The notes under the pieces were generated by a model. The model had not been told where the DNA came from and made no database searches. It saw nothing but the letters and a program-made list of their open reading frames with translations. Below, piece after piece: positions 57,972 through 64,000 of a DNA stretch of 64,000 bases (the stretch's first letter is position 1; the number at the start of each line of letters is the position of its first letter). The translations under genes were made by a program, and so were the position numbers. The stretch comes from Vibrio echinoideorum (GTDB lineage Bacteria; Pseudomonadota; Gammaproteobacteria; Enterobacterales; Vibrionaceae): NCBI RefSeq assembly GCF_024347455.1, contig NZ_AP025483.1:2976001-3040000 (forward strand), given 5' to 3'.

Positions 57972-59729
57972 CTATTCTTGAAACTTGTTTTCATCAGCAG
58001 GGACGTTCAGTATTTGCAGTGCACCCTTCATAATTTCAGAAAAAACGGGGGCTGCGACCGAACCGCCATAGTAAAGGTCACCTTGAGGCTCATTGACTAC
58101 AACAACCAGCGCCACTCTTGGGTCACTGACTGGAGCAAAGCCTGCGGTCACCGCGATGTATTCATCACTGTAGCCGCCCGCTTCAGCCTTACGAGAAGTA
58201 CCCGTTTTGGCTGCAACGCGGTAACCCGGAACAGCGGCTCTTGTCGCCGTACCACCTTTTTGAGTTACCCCTTCGAGCATGTTCAAAACCAGTTCAGCGT
58301 TCTCGCGCTTGATGATTTGCTTAGAAAAATCTTGGTCGTTGCTCTTAATAATATGAATAGGCTCATACAAACCTTTGTTAGCTAACGTCGCATAAGCATG
58401 TGCCAACTGCATTGGTGTAACAGACAAACCATAGCCAAACGCTAAAGTAGCAATTTCAAACTTTGACCAACGACGGCGATTCGGAAAAATACCGCTCGTT
58501 TCACCAACCAAGTTGAGCCCAGACATCTCGCCTAGACCAACCGAACTGTACATCCCAAGCAGAGCTTCAAGTGGCATATTAAGCGCCAATTTCGCAACGC
58601 CGATGTTACTCGACTTTTTGAGGATCAGCGCTAAGTCAGCCTTGCCAACTTTGGAAGAGTCTCGCACGCGGCTACCACCAATCTGCATAATGCCATTGCC
58701 AGTATCAATAACGATATCAGGATCTGCAGTACCGTTCTCTAGCGCCGCCAAAACTACAAAAGGTTTCACGGTAGAACCCGGTTCCATAGCATCGGTAAGA
58801 ACGCGGTTACGCATTTTGAAGCTTTGTAAGTCAGCGCGGTTGTTCGGATTATAAGAAGGGGCGTTAACCATGGCTAACACAGCACCCGTTTTTACATCGA
58901 GTAATACAGCAGAGCCTGAAGTCGCCTTGTGATCGGCCACGGCTTGCTTAATAGCGCGATAAGCAATGGCTTGTAATCGTTGATCGATCGTTAATTCGAG
59001 TGGTTTGCCTTCTTCACGCTCTTCTAAAGCAATGTTTTCAACAACGCGTCCATAGCGATCTTTACGAATCGTCCGCTTACCCGCCTCGCCCGTGAGCCAT
59101 TTGTCATAGCTGCGTTCAACGCCTTCCAAACCGTGCCCATCAATGCCGGTCACACCGATAAGATGCGCACTGACTTCACCTGCTGGATAATAGCGGCGGG
59201 ATTCAGCTTTAAGGCCAACACCCACCAGCTTTAGTTCACGAATATACTTAGCCATCGCGGGGCTAACTTGTCTTTGCAGGTAAATAAATCGGCGGGATTT
59301 GTTGCTAGAGATCTTATCGATCATTGATTGTCGTTCTAGGCCAAGTACATCGGCTAACGCATACCAACGATCAATTTGGGCCATACCATTTTTATCGAAA
59401 ATGGTTTTCGGATCAGCCCATACCGCTTCAACTGGAACACTCACAGCAAGCGGTTCGCCATTGCGGTCTGAGATAATGCCGCGGGCGGAAGGAATAGCCT
59501 TAACACGTACCGAGCGAAGGTCACCCTGACGAATTAAGTTATCTGGTTCAATGATTTGGATGTAAGCCACACGACCAACAAGTGCAGCAAAGGCAAGAAA
59601 CACGAAAGCAATAACGACGTTAAAACGCCATTTAATTAGAATTGGATCCGAATCCTTTTCGCTCTTCACTCGCTCTTTCGTTGATTTATTAACGGTTTTC
59701 GCGGGTGCTTTTTCCTTTTTACCGGTCAT
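57972..59729 (-). CDS. ftsI: Septal peptidoglycan transpeptidase FtsI (PBP3)
   Basis: FtsI cross-links septal peptidoglycan and is a beta-lactam target. A basic tail (1-34) precedes one membrane helix (about 36-56), the pedestal domain, and a transpeptidase domain with the active serine in EPGSTVKPF, SSN in KKSSNIG, and KTGT in AAKTGTSRK. At 585 residues it is close to E. coli (588). Its ATG overlaps the ftsL stop by 4 bp. Confidence 0.98.
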   Translation of the reverse strand: MTGKKEKAPAKTVNKSTKERVKSEKDSDPILIKWRFNVVIAFVFLAFAALVGRVAYIQIIEPDNLIRQGDLRSVRVKAIPSARGIISDRNGEPLAVSVPVEAVWADPKTIFDKNGMAQIDRWYALADVLGLERQSMIDKISSNKSRRFIYLQRQVSPAMAKYIRELKLVGVGLKAESRRYYPAGEVSAHLIGVTGIDGHGLEGVERSYDKWLTGEAGKRTIRKDRYGRVVENIALEEREEGKPLELTIDQRLQAIAYRAIKQAVADHKATSGSAVLLDVKTGAVLAMVNAPSYNPNNRADLQSFKMRNRVLTDAMEPGSTVKPFVVLAALENGTADPDIVIDTGNGIMQIGGSRVRDSSKVGKADLALILKKSSNIGVAKLALNMPLEALLGMYSSVGLGEMSGLNLVGETSGIFPNRRRWSKFEIATLAFGYGLSVTPMQLAHAYATLANKGLYEPIHIIKSNDQDFSKQIIKRENAELVLNMLEGVTQKGGTATRAAVPGYRVAAKTGTSRKAEAGGYSDEYIAVTAGFAPVSDPRVALVVVVNEPQGDLYYGGSVAAPVFSEIMKGALQILNVPADENKFQE

Positions 59730-60043
59730 TTCAGTATGATCACAACTTCTTTATCAGAGTCTGGACGTTTCATGTCTAGCTCTCGTTTTGCCGATGCTTG
59801 AACGCGGCTATGTTCAGCCAGTGCTGTCTCTTCAAGCATTAAATTTCGCCACTCATCATCAAGCTGTTCTCGTTCAACTAATGCCATGTCTTTTTGCGTA
59901 ATCGCCTGGCGTGACATATGCGTCGTGAGAACGACCCCCATCGCACTCGCAAAGATACAAATAAGAATCACCAATGGAACCCTGCCCACGGAGATCAAAT
60001 CGAAAAATATTATCTTGGCTAAGTTCGGTTTGGAGGTCTTCAT
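59726..60043 (-). CDS. ftsL: Cell division protein FtsL
   Basis: This 105-residue bitopic protein forms a complex with FtsB and FtsQ and activates FtsWI. It has a short cytoplasmic tail, a single membrane helix (about 22-42: PLVILICIFASAMGVVLTTH), then a periplasmic coiled coil (REQLDDEWRNLMLEETAL). The C-terminus KEVVIILK is typical. It lies 3 bp after rsmH. Confidence 0.94.
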   Translation of the reverse strand: MKTSKPNLAKIIFFDLISVGRVPLVILICIFASAMGVVLTTHMSRQAITQKDMALVEREQLDDEWRNLMLEETALAEHSRVQASAKRELDMKRPDSDKEVVIILK

Positions 60044-60046
60044 TGA

Positions 60047-60997
60047 CTATAGCTTTTCTGCGATTCGTAGTACTGAGCTACGTGAACGAGTATTCTCATC
60101 CACTTCATCTTTAGAAGGCTTAATCGCTTTACCTACTGGTTTTAGATCAGCACTGCCTAAAGCTTTAATTTGATCTTCTGTTAATGGCAAACCGTGAGGA
60201 ACTTGTGGTCCTTGGCTCTCTTTACGGATGAAACGCTTAACCATACGGTCTTCAAGAGAGTGAAAGCTGATAACAGAAATACGGCCTTGAGGAGCAAGAA
60301 TACTTGCTGCGCCTTTCAGAGCTGTATCGATCTCTTCAAGTTCGCTATTGATGTAGATACGGAATGCTTGGAAAGCACGTGTCGCGGGATGCTTTTTCTC
60401 TTTAAAGTTCTTTGGAGCGACATCAGAGATAAGCTTAGCCAATTGGCCAGTACGTGTTAACGGTTCGTTCTCTTCGTTCTCTTGATAAGCAATGATGCCT
60501 TTCGCGATACGACGAGCGTGTTTGTCTTCACCGAACTCACGAATAACCCATGTAATGTCATCAAGATCCGCATCAACTAGCCACTGAGAAACCGGAATAC
60601 CCGTTGTTGGATCCATACGCATGTCTAGCGGGCCATCTTTCATGAAGCTAAAGCCACGTTCAGCATCATCTAGCTGTGGTGAAGAAACACCTAAATCCAG
60701 TAAAACACCATCCACTTGACCGACTAAGTCATAACGCTCTGCATATTCAGCCATACCTGAGAATGGGCCGTGAATAATCGTAAAACGAGAGTCATCAATC
60801 TTCTGAGCTTCTGCAATCGCTTGTGGATCGCGGTCGATACTAAAGAGTCGTCCATTCTCGCCCAGTTTAGACAGGATTGTACGGCTGTGACCACCTCGGC
60901 CAAAAGTACCATCGATGTAGGTACCGTCAGGTTTGATCGCAAGTCCGTCAATAGATTCGTTAAGCAATACTGAAATATGTTTGAATGCTTCTGTCAT
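60047..60997 (-). CDS. rsmH: 16S rRNA m4C1402 methyltransferase RsmH
   Basis: RsmH (MraW) methylates N4 of C1402 in the ribosomal P site. The SAM-binding region [50 protein letters not shown] and the later [14 protein letters not shown] are intact over 316 residues. GAGAAG precedes the ATG. It is the first gene of the dcw operon here, because no mraZ lies between it and rnpB. Confidence 0.97.
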   Translation of the reverse strand: MTEAFKHISVLLNESIDGLAIKPDGTYIDGTFGRGGHSRTILSKLGENGRLFSIDRDPQAIAEAQKIDDSRFTIIHGPFSGMAEYAERYDLVGQVDGVLLDLGVSSPQLDDAERGFSFMKDGPLDMRMDPTTGIPVSQWLVDADLDDITWVIREFGEDKHARRIAKGIIAYQENEENEPLTRTGQLAKLISDVAPKNFKEKKHPATRAFQAFRIYINSELEEIDTALKGAASILAPQGRISVISFHSLEDRMVKRFIRKESQGPQVPHGLPLTEDQIKALGSADLKPVGKAIKPSKDEVDENTRSRSSVLRIAEKL

Positions 60998-61094
60998 AGT
61001 CTTCTCAGTGAGTGGATTGAGCCATTAGTTCGGCAATAATTTGTTCTATTAACGTTTTAGTGTACTGATTTCACGCCGTATCTCCACCATATTG

Positions 61095-61123
61095 TGTATA
61101 GGCTTTGGGAATTTTTGACCCAA
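61095..61123 (-). promoter_or_regulatory. Candidate dcw operon promoter
   Basis: On the minus strand TTGGGT (61123-61118) and TATACA (61100-61095) are 17 bp apart, about 100 bp before rsmH. Both are moderate matches. Only a 13-codon frame (from ATG at about 61092) lies between this promoter and rsmH. Confidence 0.5.
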
Positions 61124-61181
61124 GCTCATATCAGGATGAAGGATTCTAAGGAAATCTAAATAATTTACGTCAATATAAAGC

Positions 61182-61217
61182 AAAAAACCCATCACTACCG
61201 TTAAGTAATGATGGGTT
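61182..61217 (-). terminator. Terminator of rnpB
   Basis: AACCCATCACTAC (61186-61198) pairs with GTAATGATGGGTT (61205-61217), one mismatch, with six T's on the minus strand, just after the mature 3' end of RNase P RNA. Confidence 0.9.
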
Positions 61218-61226
61218 CTTTATATA

Positions 61227-61665
61227 GGTGGAGTTGACACGTACGCCGGGTTCTGTTCCGCTTGCGCGGCGGTAACCATTCGTCTAGGCCTGCAATCGCT
61301 CACAGGCTCAAGCAATCTACCCGCCCCCATACGCGAGCAGCGCAATGCGAGGGCCTATTTGATCTTGCTCCGGGTGGAGTTTACCTTGCTACGAACTGTT
61401 GCCAGCCGCACGGTGCGCTCTTACCGCACCCTTTCAGCCTTACCTGTGCCTCTTCCGAAGAAATGAGGCCATCGGCGGTCTTCTCTCTGCTGCACTTGTC
61501 GTGGGCTCGCGCCCCCCAGACGTTATCTGGCACCCTGCTCTATGGAGCCCGGACGTTCCTCCCCTCTACCAGTCTCCCGAAGGACTTCAACGTCAGTTTC
61601 CCGAAGGACCTCAACGTCAGTCTCCCGAAGGACATCAGCAAAGCAGCGATTACCCGTTCAACTCC
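61227..61665 (-). ncRNA. rnpB: RNase P RNA
   Basis: The catalytic RNA that trims tRNA 5' ends. Read on the minus strand it starts GGAGTTGA and ends GTCAACTCCACC, which pair as helix P1. Type A landmarks are clear: GAGGGGAGGAACGTCCGGGC, AGGGTGCCAG, GGGTGCGGTAAGAGCGCACC, the AAACTCCACCCGGAGCAAG region, and near the 3' end ACAGAACCCGG. The ends are inferred from P1 pairing and the promoter. At about 439 nt it is longer than E. coli's 377; most of the excess is a tandem hairpin repeat near the 5' end. The rRNA-like conservation explains the long false frame on the other strand. Confidence 0.95.
61570..61640 (-). repeat. 24-nt hairpin repeat, three copies, inside rnpB
   Basis: Three successive copies of a 24-bp unit (CAGTCTCCCGAAGGACTTCAACGT on the plus strand in part; 61570-61593, 61594-61617, 61618-61640). 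In the RNA each unit contains a C(UUCG)G tetraloop capped stem. The block occupies the P3 arm of RNase P RNA. Confidence 0.9.
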
Positions 61666-61673
61666 GGGGGCGG

Positions 61674-61702
61674 ATTATATAGACATTAAAGGGCAGTGTC
61701 TA
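61674..61702 (-). promoter_or_regulatory. rnpB promoter
   Basis: TAGACA (61702-61697) and a perfect TATAAT (61679-61674), 17 bp apart, end about 8 bp before the inferred RNA 5' end. A GC-rich CCGCCCCC follows the -10, which would suit stringent control. Confidence 0.85.
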
Positions 61703-61763
61703 GCGAGATCACAAATATGCTGCAAACTACGGAGCAAATGCATGAATTTCACACAATCTAGAC

Positions 61764-61799
61764 AAAAAAAGAGGAATAACGGTAATACCATCATTCCTC
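61764..61799 (-). terminator. Terminator of rsmI
   Basis: On the minus strand GAGGAAT pairs with ATTCCTC, with an inner GGTA/TACC, followed by seven T's, 44 bp after the rsmI stop. Confidence 0.85.
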
Positions 61800-61842
61800 A
61801 GAAGCTTTTTCAGTAGAGGGCTTCTACAATATAAAGCGCAAT

Positions 61843-62709
61843 CTAGTTGTCTAGATGCTCTAAGCCCCACTTATATAACGCGTTCTTTTTCAAGTTGTAG
61901 ATTTCTGCCGTCATCGCTGCCGCTTTTTTAAGGGGCAATTCTTTGGTTAGGATACCAAGGGTTCGAGTTGCTTCGTCTGGCAGTTCTGTAGTCGCCTCTT
62001 CACGGTGACCATGAATCAGCAGCACCATCTCACCGCGCTTACGGTTCGAATCTTCTTCAATCCACTCAATAAGTTCACCGAGTGGCAACCCTTGGATGGT
62101 TTCGAATGTCTTGGTCAGCTCGCGCGCCAACACAACTTCGCGTTCTGGGCCTAAGATTTCAAGCATATCTTGCAAAGAGTCGGTAATACGGTGCGGTGAT
62201 TCGTAGAAGATACAAGTACGCTCTGCTTTTGCGATCTCTAAGAACTTATCTTTGCGACCCTTGCTCTTTGGTGGCAAGAAGCCTTCAAAGCTGAAGCGAT
62301 CCGACGGTAAACCAGAAGCACTTAACGCAGTAATCACTGCACAAGCACCAGGAAGTGGCACAACTCTCACACCCGCTTGACGACATTGTGAAACAAGATG
62401 GTAACCTGGGTCACTGATTAAAGGAGTACCCGCATCAGAGACTAATGCGATAGACTGACCTTCTAATAACCTTTCGACTAGAACTTGCGCTTTAGTTTGT
62501 TCATTATGATCATGTAAAGCGAACGTTCTGGTTGATATATTGAAGTGAGCAAGCAGCTTACCCGTGTGGCGTGTGTCTTCAGCTGCAATAACATCGACAC
62601 TTGATAAAATTTCAATTGCTCTTTGAGTGATATCTCCCAAATTTCCGATTGGGGTTGGCACAATGTAGAGAGTTGGGCTCTCTGTGAGCAAGGTTTTGTT
62701 ATCTGTCAT
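61843..62709 (-). CDS. rsmI: 16S rRNA 2'-O-ribose C1402 methyltransferase RsmI
   Basis: RsmI methylates the ribose of C1402, the same nucleotide whose base is modified by RsmH nearby. It is a tetrapyrrole-methylase-fold enzyme: [70 protein letters not shown] and YESPHRI are all intact. Length 288. It is divergent from lpoA with about 60 bp between them, which must hold both promoters. Confidence 0.96.
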   Translation of the reverse strand: MTDNKTLLTESPTLYIVPTPIGNLGDITQRAIEILSSVDVIAAEDTRHTGKLLAHFNISTRTFALHDHNEQTKAQVLVERLLEGQSIALVSDAGTPLISDPGYHLVSQCRQAGVRVVPLPGACAVITALSASGLPSDRFSFEGFLPPKSKGRKDKFLEIAKAERTCIFYESPHRITDSLQDMLEILGPEREVVLARELTKTFETIQGLPLGELIEWIEEDSNRKRGEMVLLIHGHREEATTELPDEATRTLGILTKELPLKKAAAMTAEIYNLKKNALYKWGLEHLDN

Positions 62710-62770
62710 TTGTTTACCATCACTTCAACGATTAATATAGATACAAATTTATACGGAATTTAAAGAACTC

Positions 62771-64000
62771 ATGGCAACGATGAACCATAAGAGACTCAGT
62801 GTACCACGCTTACTCACTCCAATTGCATTAGCAATTACATTGGCGGCTTGTTCTTCAGGCCCTCAAGCACCAACGCGTGTTGATATTACACTCGATCCAG
62901 CGCAATCAACTGAAAGTTACATGATGCAGGCGGATAGTAGCAAAGGAAGTCTACAAAACGACTGGTTAATCATGGCACTTAAGGCTTCTGTGCAAGCTGG
63001 AAAAACCGATCAAGCGACTCTGCTTATCAAACGCTTAGCAAAACAAGAGCTAAGTGAAGTTCAACAAGCGGAGTGGCAATTAACCCGAGCTCAACTGCTG
63101 GTGAACAACTCACAACCGGAGCAGGCTTACAGCCAACTGAACTTCCAGCCTTGGTGGAAACTGCCTAACGAGCAATGGAAAGATTATCACGAGCTACGCG
63201 CTAACATTTCTGAAATGCAGAGCGAATATTTCGAAGCGAGCCGTGAGTTAGTGCTTTATTCAGAGTACTTGGACGCGGACGATGAGCTCCAACAACAAAC
63301 TGCCGACCGTATTTGGCAAAACCTGAACAGCTACTCTCAATATGAGATTCTAGAGCTTAAAACGTCTCCGACAGAAGACGTGTTAGCAGGTTGGTTACAG
63401 CTGGCTATTTACATGAAAACTCTCAACTCTAACCTTCCAGATCTACAAAAAACACTGTCTGATTGGTTAGCGGAGAATCCTCGTCATCCGGCCGCAACTT
63501 ACACACCTCAAGCGATTACCGACATCTTAGCGTTAGAAATCAGCAAGCCAACCAGCACAGCTCTGCTACTGCCGTTAACGGGTAAGTACGGCAAACAAGC
63601 TCAGCTTGTACGTGATGGTTTCATCTTTGCCATGATGAATGACAAAGAACGCGAAGAAGACGCGACGCTGACCGTTATGGACACTAACGTGCAAAGTGCC
63701 GCTGAAATTAAAGCGACACTGGAAGAAAACAACGTTGATTTCATTGTCGGCCCGCTGATTAAGAGCAACATCACTAAGCTTCAGCAAGCGCAAAAGAATC
63801 ACGAGAATTCAATTCCAGCTTTGGCTCTGAACATTCCAACGCAGCTAGAACCTGATACCAACATTTGTTATCTCGCTCTATCGCCAGAACAAGAAGTCGC
63901 TCAGGCCGCGAAACACCTTTTTGCTCAGGGCTACAAGTTCCCACTGATCCTAGCTCCGAAAGGTCGTTTAGGTGACCGAGTTGAGCAAGCGTTTAAAGAA
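62771..64000 (+). CDS. lpoA: PBP1A activator lipoprotein LpoA (5' part)
   Basis: LpoA is an outer-membrane lipoprotein that reaches through the periplasm to activate PBP1A. The gene runs off the window end after 410 codons. The lipoprotein signal ends LAAC with Cys27 (Ser at +2). A helical TPR-like N-terminal domain (about 35-255) is followed by the start of a periplasmic-binding-like domain (from STALLLPLTGKYGKQAQLVRDGFIFAMM, and later ALALNIPTQ). Start ATG at 62771; ATG at 62780 is possible. The usual length is about 600 residues, so about a third is missing. Confidence 0.94.
   Translation, partial: MATMNHKRLSVPRLLTPIALAITLAACSSGPQAPTRVDITLDPAQSTESYMMQADSSKGSLQNDWLIMALKASVQAGKTDQATLLIKRLAKQELSEVQQAEWQLTRAQLLVNNSQPEQAYSQLNFQPWWKLPNEQWKDYHELRANISEMQSEYFEASRELVLYSEYLDADDELQQQTADRIWQNLNSYSQYEILELKTSPTEDVLAGWLQLAIYMKTLNSNLPDLQKTLSDWLAENPRHPAATYTPQAITDILALEISKPTSTALLLPLTGKYGKQAQLVRDGFIFAMMNDKEREEDATLTVMDTNVQSAAEIKATLEENNVDFIVGPLIKSNITKLQQAQKNHENSIPALALNIPTQLEPDTNICYLALSPEQEVAQAAKHLFAQGYKFPLILAPKGRLGDRVEQAFKE

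Noticed and set aside
57966..58385. 139-codon frame opposite ftsI
   Set aside because: Fully inside ftsI on the other strand with no independent signal.
61262..61816. 184-codon frame across rnpB
   Set aside because: It reads the antisense of RNase P RNA, whose lack of stop codons comes from structured, GC-rich sequence.

Overview
The window is a long stretch of chromosome from a marine gammaproteobacterium, almost certainly a Vibrio and probably close to the Splendidus clade. The clues are Vibrio-like protein sequences throughout and a gene order I recognise from Vibrio chromosome 1: grcA, thrCBA, rraA, arcA, arcB, yhcC, two glutamate synthase operons, mtnN-cbiB-btuF, carBA, dapB, mutT, secA, lpxC, the dcw cluster, rnpB, rsmI, lpoA. 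Almost everything is core metabolism and cell envelope. The clearly accessory part is the first 1.3 kb.

Layout. 1-1299: AT-rich tail of what looks like a genomic island, with one unrecognised protein (313-1158) and a large palindrome. It abuts a 171-bp 3' piece of grcA (1300-1470), so the island appears to have entered inside that gene. 1549-6424 (minus): thrL-thrA-thrB-thrC with a leader-peptide attenuator. 6729-9124: a small outer-membrane-like protein, rraA, and arcA behind a long leader with a perfect FNR box. 9332-15161 (minus): lipoprotein, arcB, a PAS-GGDEF cyclase, and a frameshifted yhcC. 15691-27998 (plus): two full but divergent GOGAT operons in tandem. 28112-33748 (plus): DUF1499 lipoprotein, mtnN-cbiB-btuF, a TRIC channel, a flavodoxin and a LysR regulator, the last overlapping a convergent TSUP permease tail to tail. 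34693-40916 (minus): carB-carA, dapB, mutT. 41256-60997 (minus): secA, lpxC, then ftsZ, ftsA, ftsQ, murC, murG, ftsW, murD, mraY, murF, murE, ftsI, ftsL, rsmH. 61227-61665: RNase P RNA on the minus strand, with a triplicated hairpin. 61843-62709: rsmI (minus). 62771 to the window end: lpoA (plus, truncated).

How the genes fit together. The left half handles amino-acid nitrogen (threonine, glutamate) and respiratory redox control by ArcA and ArcB. The right half makes precursors (carbamoyl phosphate, diaminopimelate) and then lipid A, peptidoglycan and the divisome, with secretion (SecA). The dcw genes are tightly packed, several with 4-bp stop/start overlaps, and promoters are visible before rsmH, ftsQ and lpxC.

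Most worth a second look: the grcA junction with a recombinase-like core; the yhcC frameshift explained by loss of one 17-bp repeat unit; an ArcB with only one cysteine; the triplicated hairpin in rnpB; the two unlike GOGATs; and the absence of mraZ ahead of rsmH. I did not find a clearly new multi-gene system inside the window. If one exists it probably lies in the island to the left of base 1.
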